DNA of 64,000 nucleotides from Cellulomonas sp. Y8 (GTDB lineage: Bacteria; Actinomycetota; Actinomycetes; Actinomycetales; Cellulomonadaceae). The position numbers were made by a program, and so were the translations under genes. The notes beneath the pieces are model-generated. The model was not told the DNA's origin, did not search any database, and saw nothing but the letters and a program-made list of their open reading frames with translations. Shown here piece by piece: positions 34,232-42,320 of this stretch (position 1 is its first letter; every line of letters starts with the position of its first letter). The DNA lies in the NCBI RefSeq assembly GCF_008033115.1, contig NZ_CP041203.1, forward strand, positions 868,001 to 932,000. The letters are read 5' to 3'.

Positions 34232-35854
34232 GTGCCCTCAACTGTCGAGCCGGTCGATGTCGTCCTGGTCGGTGGCGGGATCATGTCCGCCACGCTCGCC
34301 ACCCTGCTCTCCGAGCTCGAGCCGTCCTGGCGGATCGAGATCGTCGAGCGGCTGGACGGGATCGCCCTGGAGAGCACGGACGCCTGGAACAACGCCGGCA
34401 CCGGGCACGCCGCGCTCTGCGAGCTGAACTACACCCCCGAGCGCGCCGACGGCACCGTCGACATCGCCAAGGCGGTGACGATCAACGAGCAGTTCGCGCT
34501 GTCCTGCCAGCTGTGGGACCACCTGCGCGACGAGGGCCGCCTGCCCGACGACTCGTTCCGGTCCGCCGTCCCGCACCTGACGTTCGTCCGGGGCGCCGAC
34601 GACGTGGACTACCTCCGCCGCCGGCACGCCGCGCTGACCGCGCACCCCCGGTTCGCGCACCTCGAGTACACCGAGGACCCCGAGACCATCGCGTCCTGGA
34701 CCCCGCTGATCATGGCCGACCGCGATCCCGAGGAGCCCGTGGCCGCCACCCGCGCCCTCGACGGCCTCGACGTCGACTTCGGCACCCTCGCCCGGCGCAT
34801 GGTCGACGACCTCGTCGCCCGCGGCGCCCGGGTCCGGCTGCAGCACGAGGTCCGGCGGATCAGCCGGCGCCGCGGCGGCGGCTGGCGGCTGCACCTGGTC
34901 GACCGGGCGTGGAACGCCAGCCCGAAGCGGTCGACGCTCGACGCGCGGTTCGTGTTCATCGGCGCCGGCGGCGGCGCGCTGCGCCTGCTCCAGGACGCCG
35001 GCATCCCGGAGATCAAGGGCTACGGCGGCTTCCCGATCAGCGGCCAGTTCCTCCGCACCACCGACCCGGCGCTCGTCGAGCGGCACCGCGGCAAGGTCTA
35101 CGGCAAGGCCGCCGTCGGCTCCCCGCCCATGTCGGTCCCGCACCTCGACACCCGCGTGGTCCAGGGCGACCCGGCGCTGCTGTTCGGCCCGTACGCCGGC
35201 TGGAGCATGAAGTTCCTCAAGGCCGGCTCGTGGACCGACCTGGTCCGCACCGTCCGGCCGGGCAACCTGATCCCGCTGGTCGCGGTCGGCCTGCACAACC
35301 TCGACCTGCTGAAGTACCTGATCAGCGAGGTGCTGGCGACCCGCGACGCCCGGATGCGCACGCTGCGCGGGTTCATGCCGACGGCGCGCGAGCGCGACTG
35401 GGAGCTCATCACCGCCGGCCAGCGCGTGCAGGTCATCAAGCGCGGCAAGGGCGGCGGCGTGCTGGAGTTCGGCACCGAGCTGATCACGGCCGCCGACGGG
35501 TCGATCGCGGGCCTGCTCGGCGCCTCGCCCGGCGCGTCCACCGCGGCGTCCGCGATGATCGACCTGCTGCGCCGGTGCTTCCCCGAGCGGTACGCCGGCT
35601 GGCGTCCGCGGCTCGAGGAGATGATGCCGCAGCTCGCCGAGGGCTCGACGGCGGCCGCTCCGGGCGCCGGCGAGGCCCCGGACGCCGACCCGGACCTGGA
35701 GACCGAGGACCCGGCGCGCCCGGGCGGCACGGACCCGAACCCGGGCGTCGGCCACGAGCCGGGCCCGGAGCCGCGCGACGCGTCCCCCCGCGCCGCCGCC
35801 CGCCGCCCGGCGCGCCCGACCCTCCCCCGCCGCCGGGACACCCCGGTCGCCTGA
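34232..35854 (+). CDS. mqo: Malate:quinone oxidoreductase
   Basis: 540 aa. A membrane-associated FAD enzyme that oxidises malate to oxaloacetate and reduces quinone. The FAD loop is DVVLVGGGIMSATLATLL; further signatures are DAWNNAGTGHAALCELNYTP, FIGAGGGALRLLQ, GPYAGWSMKFL and LLGASPGASTAAS. A tail of about 60 residues after the conserved domain is acidic then Arg-rich and looks disordered. GTG 34232 lies 6 bases after TACCAT, indicating a leaderless mRNA. Confidence 0.94.
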   Translation: MPSTVEPVDVVLVGGGIMSATLATLLSELEPSWRIEIVERLDGIALESTDAWNNAGTGHAALCELNYTPERADGTVDIAKAVTINEQFALSCQLWDHLRDEGRLPDDSFRSAVPHLTFVRGADDVDYLRRRHAALTAHPRFAHLEYTEDPETIASWTPLIMADRDPEEPVAATRALDGLDVDFGTLARRMVDDLVARGARVRLQHEVRRISRRRGGGWRLHLVDRAWNASPKRSTLDARFVFIGAGGGALRLLQDAGIPEIKGYGGFPISGQFLRTTDPALVERHRGKVYGKAAVGSPPMSVPHLDTRVVQGDPALLFGPYAGWSMKFLKAGSWTDLVRTVRPGNLIPLVAVGLHNLDLLKYLISEVLATRDARMRTLRGFMPTARERDWELITAGQRVQVIKRGKGGGVLEFGTELITAADGSIAGLLGASPGASTAASAMIDLLRRCFPERYAGWRPRLEEMMPQLAEGSTAAAPGAGEAPDADPDLETEDPARPGGTDPNPGVGHEPGPEPRDASPRAAARRPARPTLPRRRDTPVA

Positions 35855-35905
35855 CCGCACGCGTCTCCGGTCGCCGGATCCGTGGCGGCGGAGGAGCGTG
35901 GGGGC

Positions 35906-36511
35906 ATGAGAGCCCTCGTCCTGAACTGCACGCTGAAGCCGTCGCCGCAGCCGTCGAACACCGAGCAGCTCGCACGCGTCGTCGTCGAGGCGCTCGAGGG
36001 CCACGGCGTCGAGGTCAGCACCATCCGGCTGGCCGACCACGACATCCCGCCCGGGGTCGAGTCCGATCTCGGTGGCACCGACGAGTGGCCGGCGGTGCGT
36101 CGCGCGGTGCTCGACGCCGAGATCCTGGTCGTCGCCACGCCGACCTGGGTCGGCCACCCGTCGTCGATCGCCCAGAAGATGCTGGAGCGGATGGACGCGA
36201 TGATCTCCGAGACGGACGACGCCGGCCGCCCGGTGGCCTACAACCGGGTCGCGGGGGTGGTCGTCACCGGCAACGAGGACGGCGCGCACCACGTCATCTC
36301 CGAGATCGCCGGCGGGTTGGTGGACATCGGCTTCACCGTCGCACCGCAGGGCTGGACCTACTGGAACCGCGGGCCGGGCCCGGGGCCGGACTACTCCGGC
36401 ACCGACGAGGGCCACGAGTGGAGCCGGTCGACCGGGCGCGCGATGGCGCAGAACCTGGTGGGCGTGGCCCGCGCGCTGGCCGCGACCCCGCTCGGCCCGC
36501 CCGCGTCCTGA
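35906..36511 (+). CDS. NADPH-dependent FMN reductase/flavodoxin-family protein
   Basis: 201 aa. It opens with a flavodoxin-like strand and loop (MRALVLNCTLKPSPQPSNTEQLARVV). ILVVATPTWVGHPSSIAQKMLERMD is the second FMN-contact region typical of the NAD(P)H-dependent oxidoreductase group. The physiological substrate is unknown. ATG 35906 has GAGGAG about 9 bases upstream. It ends before a clear bidirectional terminator. Confidence 0.84.
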   Translation: MRALVLNCTLKPSPQPSNTEQLARVVVEALEGHGVEVSTIRLADHDIPPGVESDLGGTDEWPAVRRAVLDAEILVVATPTWVGHPSSIAQKMLERMDAMISETDDAGRPVAYNRVAGVVVTGNEDGAHHVISEIAGGLVDIGFTVAPQGWTYWNRGPGPGPDYSGTDEGHEWSRSTGRAMAQNLVGVARALAATPLGPPAS

Positions 36512-36557
36512 CGCCGGCCGATCCCTCGCCCCCGCGCACCCGCGCCCGGAACCGCAA

Positions 36558-36588
36558 CGACCCCCGGGAGCGCTGCTCCCGGGGGTCG
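36558..36588. terminator. Bidirectional terminator
   Basis: A perfect 14-bp stem (36558-36571 with 36575-36588; arm CGACCCCCGGGAGC) with a three-base loop, 46 bases after the flavodoxin-family stop. It lies in the convergent gap before the alcohol dehydrogenase. Confidence 0.8.
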
Positions 36589-36727
36589 ATCGGGTGCGGC
36601 GGAGCCGGCCGAGCCGCCCCCTGCGGGCTCGGACGGTGCCGCCGCGCGCCGGCCGGTGCCCTCCACACCCGCCGTGCGCGTCACCCGTGTAGTCCGCAGG
36701 GAACGACGATCCGTCACGTCGCCATCG

Positions 36728-36743
36728 TGTGACCTCGATCACA
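36728..36743. promoter_or_regulatory. Perfect CRP/GlxR-type site in a convergent gap
   Basis: TGTGACCTCGATCACA fits the CRP-family consensus TGTGA-N6-TCACA exactly. It lies 15 bases beyond the alcohol dehydrogenase stop, which is not a usual promoter position. Further GTGTCACA and GTCACA half sites follow at once. Confidence 0.45.
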
Positions 36744-36758
36744 TCGTGTCACAGCCGG

Positions 36759-37787
36759 TCACAGCCCCGTGTCGAGGACCACCCGCCCGTCGATCGTGCC
36801 GGTCTCCATCCGCGTGAAGACGTCGTTCACCGCGTCGAGCGGCCGCAGCTCGTACTTGGTGCGCACGAGCCCGCGGGCGTAGAGGTCGACGGCCTCCTGC
36901 ATGTCGAGCCGGGTGCCGACGATCGACCCGCGCACGGTCAGCCCCCGCAGCACGGTGTCGAAGATCGACAGCGGGAAGGTGCCCGGCGGCAGCCCGACCA
37001 GCGACACCGTCCCGCCGCGGCGCAGCATCGACAGCGCCTGCGGGAACGTCGACTCGCTGACCGCCGTCACCAGCGCCGCGTGCGCGCCGCCGACCAGGTC
37101 GTGCACCGCCTCGCCCGGGTCGCCGTCGCGGTGGTTGACCACGAGCTCGGCGCCGTACTCCAGCGCGGACGCGCGCTTGGCCTCCGAGCCCGTCACGGCG
37201 ATCACCCGGTAGCCCATCGCGGCGGCGTACTGGATCGCCATGTGCCCGAGACCGCCGATCCCGGAGACCACCACCCAGTCCCCCGGCTTCGCGTCGGCGA
37301 CCTTGAGGCCCTTGTAGACCGTGACGCCCGCGCACAGCACGGCGGTGACGCCGGCCGCGTCGACCCCCTCGGGGATCCGCGGCGCGTACCGCGCGTCGAC
37401 GAGCATGTACTCGGCGAACGAGCCGTCGACCGAGTACCCGGAGTTCTGCTGCCCGGTGCACAGCGTCTCCCAGCCGCGCAGGCAGTCCCGGCACGTCCCG
37501 CAGGCCGTCGCCAGCCAGGCGTTGCCGAGCCGGTCGCCCTCGCGGACGCCGCGCACCTCGGAGCCGACCGCGACCACGCGACCCGCCCCCTCGTGCCCGG
37601 GCACGAACGGCGGCGACGGCTTCACGGGCCAGTCGCCGCGCGCGGCGTGCAGGTCGGTGTGGCACACGCCGGAGTAGTCGACCCGGACCAGCGCCTCGCC
37701 CGGCCCCGGCACCGGCACCGGGCGCTCCTCGACGACCAGCGGGGCGCCGAGGTCGCGGACGACCGCGGCCTTCATCATCTCGGGCAC
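36759..37787 (-). CDS. adhP: Zinc-dependent alcohol dehydrogenase (AdhP type)
   Basis: 342 aa, medium-chain dehydrogenase. Catalytic zinc ligands lie in YSGVCHTDLH and GHEGAG; the structural zinc site is the cysteine cluster CGTCRDCLRGWETLC. The NAD fold is GIGGLGHMAIQYA. It oxidises ethanol or reduces acetaldehyde with NAD(H). GTG 37787 is chosen because GAGGAG lies 7 bases before it; ATG 37778 is the alternative. A CRP- or Rex-like site (37820-37837) lies just upstream, hinting at carbon or redox control. Confidence 0.9.
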   Translation of the reverse strand: MPEMMKAAVVRDLGAPLVVEERPVPVPGPGEALVRVDYSGVCHTDLHAARGDWPVKPSPPFVPGHEGAGRVVAVGSEVRGVREGDRLGNAWLATACGTCRDCLRGWETLCTGQQNSGYSVDGSFAEYMLVDARYAPRIPEGVDAAGVTAVLCAGVTVYKGLKVADAKPGDWVVVSGIGGLGHMAIQYAAAMGYRVIAVTGSEAKRASALEYGAELVVNHRDGDPGEAVHDLVGGAHAALVTAVSESTFPQALSMLRRGGTVSLVGLPPGTFPLSIFDTVLRGLTVRGSIVGTRLDMQEAVDLYARGLVRTKYELRPLDAVNDVFTRMETGTIDGRVVLDTGL

Positions 37788-37819
37788 AGCAGCTCTCCTC
37801 ACGCCACGCGCCCACCACC

Positions 37820-37837
37820 TTGTGAACGCTGTCACGA
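37820..37837. promoter_or_regulatory. CRP- or Rex-like operator upstream of adhP
   Basis: TTGTGAACGCTGTCACGA fits CRP-type TGTGA-N6-TCACA at 9 of 10 positions and Rex-type TTGTGAA-N4-TTCACAA at 12 of 14. It lies about 33 bases upstream of the adhP GTG, in the gap divergent from the histidine phosphatase gene. Confidence 0.45.
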
Positions 37838-37941
37838 GAACGTATCGCCGCCGCCCGGTGCTCCGGCAGGGACCGAGGGCCCACCGCCGGGACCGACCGC
37901 GTCCGGATGCGGCCCGCGAGGCGTCCTGCGACGGTGGGGTC

Positions 37942-38658
37942 ATGACCAGCAGACTCGTGCTCGTCCGCCACGGGGAGAGCGAGGGCAACGTCGCCGCGAC
38001 CCGCGCGGAGCGCTCCGGTGCCGAGACCGTCGGCGTGCCCTGGCGCGACGCCGACACCCCGCTGTCCGGCACCGGGGAGGAGCAGGCCCGCGCACTCGGC
38101 GCCCACCTCGCCACGCTGCCGCCCGATGAGGCCCCCGAGGTCCTCTGGGTGTCGCCGTACGTCCGGGCCCGGCGCACCGCCGAGCTGGCGCTCGAGAAGG
38201 CCGGTCTGCCGCTGCGCACGGTCGTCGACGAGCGGCTGCGGGACCGGGAGCTCGGCATCCTCGACGGCCTCACCAGCCACGGCGTCGACGCGCGGTTCCC
38301 CGACGAGGCCGCCCGCCGCGACCGCCTCGGGAAGATGTACTTCCGGCCGCCCGGCGGCGAGTCCTGGGCCGACGTCGCGCTGCGGCTCCGCTCGGCCGTC
38401 GCGGACATCGAGCGGCGCGAGGCGGGCCGGCGCGTGCTGGTCGTCTGCCACGACGCCGTCATCTGGCTGCTGCGCTACGTCTGCGAGGGCCTCACCGAGG
38501 ACGAGCTGATGGCGCAGGTCGCCGAGCACAGCGTCCGGAACGCGTCCGTGACGGTCCTGGTCGGCGGCCCGGACGGGTGGCGCGCCGAGGTCGTCGACGA
38601 CGTCGCGCACCTCGGCGGCGCCGAGGTCACCGAGCACCCGGGGCAGGGCGATGAGTGA
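37942..38658 (+). CDS. Histidine phosphatase family protein
   Basis: 238 aa. The phosphohistidine motif is LVLVRHGESEGN at the N-terminus, and the second catalytic His lies in VVCHDAVIWLLR. The acidic residue region LRDRELGILDGLT is typical of phosphoglycerate-mutase-like phosphatases. The substrate is not predictable. It overlaps nnrD by 8 bases, so the two are cotranscribed and probably coupled. Confidence 0.88.
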   Translation: MTSRLVLVRHGESEGNVAATRAERSGAETVGVPWRDADTPLSGTGEEQARALGAHLATLPPDEAPEVLWVSPYVRARRTAELALEKAGLPLRTVVDERLRDRELGILDGLTSHGVDARFPDEAARRDRLGKMYFRPPGGESWADVALRLRSAVADIERREAGRRVLVVCHDAVIWLLRYVCEGLTEDELMAQVAEHSVRNASVTVLVGGPDGWRAEVVDDVAHLGGAEVTEHPGQGDE

Positions 38659-39517
38659 CGCGCCCGCCCTCACCCCGGCGCTGCTGCGCGGCTGGCCGCT
38701 GCCGGCGCGCGACGGGGCCAAGGACGTCCGCGGCGGCGTGCTCGTCGTCGGCGGTGCCCGCCGCACCCCGGGCGCCGCCGCGCTCGCCGGCCTGACCGCG
38801 CTCCGCATCGGCGCCGGGCGGTTGACGCTCGCGGTGGCCGAGTCCGTCGCGGCGCCGCTCGCGGTGGCCACGCCCGAGGCCGGCGTGCTGGCCCTGCCGG
38901 AGGACGCCGACGGCTCGCCGACCGGCGCGACGCCGCCGCACCTGGCCGCGGAGCTCGAGCGCGCCGACGCCGTCGTCGTGGGCCCCGGGCTGGACGAGCC
39001 CGAGGGCGCCGCGGCCCTGGTGCGGTCGGTGCTCGACGCCCTCGCCGGCCGGGACGCGGCCGTGCTGCTCGACGCCTTCGCGCTCGGCGTGCTGCCGGGG
39101 CTGCGGGACGAGGTCGCGCTGCCGGAGGGCCGCACCGTCCTCACCCCGAACACGACCGAGGCGGCGCGGCTGCTGGGGGTCGACGACGTCGACCCGGACG
39201 ACGCGGCGGTCCGGGTGGCCGAGCGGTGGGGCGCGGTCGTGAGCTGCGCCGGGACGATCGCGCACCCGGACGGGCGACGATGGACGTCGGCGACCGGCTA
39301 CCCCGGGCTCGGGACGTCAGGCAGCGGCGACGTGCTGGCGGGGGCCGTCGCGGGACTCCTCGCCGGCGGCGCCCCTCCCGAGCAGGCCGCCTGCTGGGGC
39401 ACCGCCGTCCACGGGTCCGCCGGCGACCGCCTGGCCGCCCGCATCGGACCGCTGGGCTACCTGGCGCGCGAGCTGGCGGACGAGGTCCCGGCCGTCCTCG
39501 TCGAGCTGCAGGCCTGA
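38651..39517 (+). CDS. nnrD: ADP-dependent NAD(P)H-hydrate dehydratase
   Basis: 288 aa of the YjeF C-terminal/ribokinase-like family. It repairs damaged NAD(P)H hydrates with ADP. Family motifs are RGGVLVVGGARRTPGAAALAG, VVVGPGLDE, LTPNTTEAARLL and GTSGSGDVLAGAVAGLLA. Here it stands without the YjeF N-terminal epimerase domain. Its last 201 bases lie opposite the C-terminal coding part of the next, convergent gene. Confidence 0.92.
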   Translation: MSDAPALTPALLRGWPLPARDGAKDVRGGVLVVGGARRTPGAAALAGLTALRIGAGRLTLAVAESVAAPLAVATPEAGVLALPEDADGSPTGATPPHLAAELERADAVVVGPGLDEPEGAAALVRSVLDALAGRDAAVLLDAFALGVLPGLRDEVALPEGRTVLTPNTTEAARLLGVDDVDPDDAAVRVAERWGAVVSCAGTIAHPDGRRWTSATGYPGLGTSGSGDVLAGAVAGLLAGGAPPEQAACWGTAVHGSAGDRLAARIGPLGYLARELADEVPAVLVELQA

Positions 39518-40729
39518 CGGCGCGGCGTCCGGCGCGGCACCGTCGCCCGGCGGGCCGCCACCCGGCTCGGCGACGAGGTCCGCGCCGACGACGTACCGGA
39601 ACTGGGTCACGGTGGGCTCGTCGATGCCGGCCGGCTCCGAGCGCAGCGTGACCTCCTCGTGCCCGGACATCCGCCCGGTGCCCGCGTCGACGAGGAGCAC
39701 CTGCACCGCCTCGATCCCGGTCGGCGGTCCGCCGGGGACACCGAGCGCCACGGCGCGCCGCCCGGTCCGGTCGGTCACCTCGCCGGCGAGCGTCACGCCC
39801 GGCTCGTCGGCCAGGACCGTCCACAGCGTCGACTCGAACGCCGAGGGCAGGACGTACCCGTCGGACACGATCGCGGCGGCCTGGTAGAGGCACCACGCCG
39901 CGGAGGTCGTGTCGGGGCCGCAGCCGATCGCGGCGCCGCCGGCCGCCTCGAGGAGCTCGGCGCGCAGCGTGGCCGGGTCGTCGGACATCGCGGTGAAGAG
40001 CCCGGGGTCGAACGTCCCCGCGGGGATCCGGTCCACCGCCGCGTCCGCCGGCGTGGTGTCGATCGCGGCGAGCAGCCCGTCCTCTCCGAGGTGCTGCCCG
40101 CGCCACTCCGTCGCGACGAGCGACCCGTCCGGGCTCAACCAGGTCTGCCGGACCACCGGGTCGACCGTCGACGTCGCGGTGCCGTCCCCGCCGACGACCG
40201 TGCTGAGGTACCAGGCCTGCGCCAGCACGTGCTGCACGTCGCCGGCCGGCTCGGGGTCGGGGTGGGCGGCCGCGGCGTCCGCGAGCGCGAGCAGCGTGTC
40301 GCGCGCCGGCTCGCCGCCGCCCGCCGCCAGCTCCTCGGGGGTGACGGGGTAGGCGAGCATCGGCGGGGACCCGCTCGCGACCGCGGCCGGCGGGTCGTGC
40401 AGCGGGAGCAGGGCGAGCACGGTGCCGCCCACCGCGGCCGCGGCGACGCCCGCCGCGGCGGCGACCCACCGGCGCACGCGACGCGGGGCGCGGTCGGCGC
40501 GGCGGGAGGCGCGCAGGGGGACGACCGGGGCCGGGGCCGGCCCGGCGTCGCCGTCGGCGCCGACCGGTGCGGACGGGCCCGTCGCCAGGATGCGGGCCAG
40601 CAGGTCCTCGTCGCCGCGGTGGGCGACCGGGGCCGGCGCGCCGACGTCGTGCGCGGCCAGCAGCGCGCGCAGCGCGTCCGCCTCGGCGAGGGCGCCGCGG
40701 AGCTCGGCGTCGCGGTCGTCGTCGGTCAT
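39317..40729 (-). CDS. Membrane-anchored partner of the ECF sigma factor (CU044_5270-like)
   Basis: 470 aa by open frame. A cytoplasmic N-terminus (about 85 residues) is followed by one membrane helix (WVAAAAGVAAAAVGGTVLALL) and an extracytoplasmic domain with alternating Thr/Val-rich strands, resembling CU044_5270-type proteins that accompany ECF sigma genes. Its ATG overlaps the sigma gene stop; GGGAGGG precedes it. The last 67 codons lie antisense within nnrD and read as low-complexity, so the true end may be near 39520. An anti-sigma role is inferred from context. Confidence 0.72.
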   Translation of the reverse strand: MTDDDRDAELRGALAEADALRALLAAHDVGAPAPVAHRGDEDLLARILATGPSAPVGADGDAGPAPAPVVPLRASRRADRAPRRVRRWVAAAAGVAAAAVGGTVLALLPLHDPPAAVASGSPPMLAYPVTPEELAAGGGEPARDTLLALADAAAAHPDPEPAGDVQHVLAQAWYLSTVVGGDGTATSTVDPVVRQTWLSPDGSLVATEWRGQHLGEDGLLAAIDTTPADAAVDRIPAGTFDPGLFTAMSDDPATLRAELLEAAGGAAIGCGPDTTSAAWCLYQAAAIVSDGYVLPSAFESTLWTVLADEPGVTLAGEVTDRTGRRAVALGVPGGPPTGIEAVQVLLVDAGTGRMSGHEEVTLRSEPAGIDEPTVTQFRYVVGADLVAEPGGGPPGDGAAPDAAPSGLQLDEDGRDLVRQLARQVAQRSDAGGQAVAGGPVDGGAPAGGLLGRGAAGEESRDGPRQHVAAA

Positions 40730-41328
40730 CGGTCCCTCCCCCCGGGTCCTGAGGTGTGCGTCGTGCCGTCCGTCGTGCCGTCGTGCGTCGTGCCGTCGAG
40801 CACCGCGGCCAGCCGGGCGCGGGCCCGGGACAGCCGCGAGGTGAGCGCGGTGAGCGAGCAGCCGAGCACCTCGGCCGCCTCGCTCGGCGTGAGCCCGGCC
40901 CACACGGTCAGGGACATCGCCTCGCCCTCGGCCGGCGGCAGCTGGGCGAGCAGCCACCGGGCCAGGTCGTCGCCGGCGAGCCGGTCCGACGGGTCCGCGA
41001 CCGGCGCCCGGGTGGGCTCGGCCGCCGCGGCCCCGGCGACGGTACGGAGCTGCCGGCCGCGCTGCTCGTGGACGTGCTTGACCTTGTTGCGGGCGACGCC
41101 GAACACCCAGGGCCGGAGCTCGGCGGCGGGCACGGGCGCGTCGGCCCACCGACGCCACAGCACCAGGAAGGTCTCCGCGACCACGTCCTCGACGAGGTCG
41201 TCCGGGACCTGCCGGCGGGCGTACCCGCGGACCTGGGGCGCGAGCAGGCGGTAGGCAGCGGCGAACGCCTCGGCGTCGCCGTCACCCGCGAGGGCGCCGT
41301 CCGCGCCCTCGTCGCCCCCTGCCCCCAC
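40726..41328 (-). CDS. ECF-type RNA polymerase sigma factor
   Basis: 200 aa. Region 2 (DAEAFAAAYRLLAPQVRGYARR; EDVVAETFLVLWRRW) and region 4 (LPPAEGEAMSLTVWAGLTPSEAAEVLGCSLTALTSRLSRAR) are both clear. The spacing is normal for an ECF factor. The C-terminal tail is Thr/Gly-rich from a short tandem repeat (DGTTHDGTTDGTTH). GTG 41328 has GAGGA 5 bases upstream. It overlaps the membrane-partner gene by four bases, the usual sigma/anti-sigma layout. Confidence 0.9.
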   Translation of the reverse strand: MGAGGDEGADGALAGDGDAEAFAAAYRLLAPQVRGYARRQVPDDLVEDVVAETFLVLWRRWADAPVPAAELRPWVFGVARNKVKHVHEQRGRQLRTVAGAAAAEPTRAPVADPSDRLAGDDLARWLLAQLPPAEGEAMSLTVWAGLTPSEAAEVLGCSLTALTSRLSRARARLAAVLDGTTHDGTTDGTTHTSGPGGRDR

Positions 41329-41347
41329 GCCGTCCTCAGGTCGCTCG

Positions 41348-41755
41348 TCAGCATGTCGTCGCAGTCATCGTACGGACCGAGAGGCTGCCCACGGACGTCG
41401 TCGGCGTCTGCGCCCCGGCGTTCCAGCAGGTGACGCCGCCGGTGCCACCCGACCCGGAGTAGGTGCGCACGTCCACGGCCATCCGGTTCCAGACGGAGCC
41501 GGCGCTCGCCATCGACGTGGCCTGCAGACCGGACGTCCCGGTGGACCAGAACGTGCCCGAGTACCCGGTGCCGCTCCAGAGGCAGAACCGCCCGGCCCCG
41601 CACTGGCTCGCGCTGTACCCCGTCACCTCCACGGGCCCCGGGTCGTCGTCCGCCGCGTTCGCGGGGGCGGCGAACGCGGACAGGGCGAGGACGGCGGCGC
41701 CGACGAGGGCGGCGCGGAGGCGACGGGCGGTGGTGGGCTGCACATGGGGTGTCAT
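41348..41755 (-). CDS. Secreted peptidase inhibitor family I36 protein
   Basis: 135 aa. Signal peptide about residues 1-34 (RRLRAALVGAAVLALSAFAAPANA, cleaved after ANA). The mature domain has a beta-gamma-crystallin-like pattern of small residues and four cysteines (SQCGAGRFCLW, GVTCWN, terminal TTC), as in Streptomyces metalloproteinase inhibitor SMPI and other I36 proteins. It would act outside the cell. ATG 41755 is preferred; ATG 41779 would add eight residues. A perfect CRP-type site lies upstream. Confidence 0.82.
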   Translation of the reverse strand: MTPHVQPTTARRLRAALVGAAVLALSAFAAPANAADDDPGPVEVTGYSASQCGAGRFCLWSGTGYSGTFWSTGTSGLQATSMASAGSVWNRMAVDVRTYSGSGGTGGVTCWNAGAQTPTTSVGSLSVRTMTATTC

Positions 41756-41789
41756 CCCGCCATGCTCCGAGCCCGTCACACGTGCGGCC

Positions 41790-41805
41790 TGTGAGATGCG
41801 TCACA
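41790..41805. promoter_or_regulatory. Perfect CRP/GlxR-type site in a divergent promoter
   Basis: TGTGAGATGCGTCACA fits TGTGA-N6-TCACA exactly. It lies between the I36 inhibitor gene and the NUDIX gene, centred about 37 bases before the presumed leaderless start of the latter and 42 bases before the former. Confidence 0.6.
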
Positions 41806-41834
41806 CGCAGCCGCACATGGCAGAGTCGGGCCCC

Positions 41835-42317
41835 GTGACCGACCGCTACGCACCCGACGACCACCTGGGCCACCGCTCGCTGCTCGTCGCCGCCGCCTAC
41901 GTGCTCCTGCTCCGCGGGGACGAGGTGCTGCTGCAGCTCCGCCACGGCACCGGGTACATGGACGGCCGGTGGGTGACGCTCGCCGGGCACGTCGACCCGG
42001 GCGAGTCCGTCCACGAGGCGGCGGTGCGCGAGGCGGCGGAGGAGGCCGGCGTGCGCATCGACCCGGCGGACCTCGAGCCCGTGACGTCGCTGCACCGGTT
42101 CGAGCGGGGCGGCCCGCAGGTCGAGCAGCGCTGCGACTGGTTCTTCGTCGCGCGGCGCTGGTCCGGCGACCCGGCCGTCGCCGAGCCGGACAAGGCGGTC
42201 GAGATGCGCTGGTTCCCCCTCGGCGCGCTCCCCGAGCTCGTCGTGCCGCACGAGCGGCTGGTCCTCGACGGCGTCCGCGACGGCGGCCTGCCGGCGGTCG
42301 TGTCGCTGCCGTCCTGA
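41835..42317 (+). CDS. NUDIX hydrolase
   Basis: 160 aa. The NUDIX box is complete: GHVDPGESVHEAAVREAAEEAGV, with the metal-binding REAAEE core. It hydrolyses a nucleoside-diphosphate-linked compound; the substrate is not predictable. GTG 41835 lies 8 bases after CAGAGT, suggesting a leaderless transcript; ATG 41817 upstream would overlap that -10-like element. It converges with the histidine kinase gene, the stops nearly touching. Confidence 0.88.
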   Translation: MTDRYAPDDHLGHRSLLVAAAYVLLLRGDEVLLQLRHGTGYMDGRWVTLAGHVDPGESVHEAAVREAAEEAGVRIDPADLEPVTSLHRFERGGPQVEQRCDWFFVARRWSGDPAVAEPDKAVEMRWFPLGALPELVVPHERLVLDGVRDGGLPAVVSLPS

Positions 42318-42320
42318 GCG

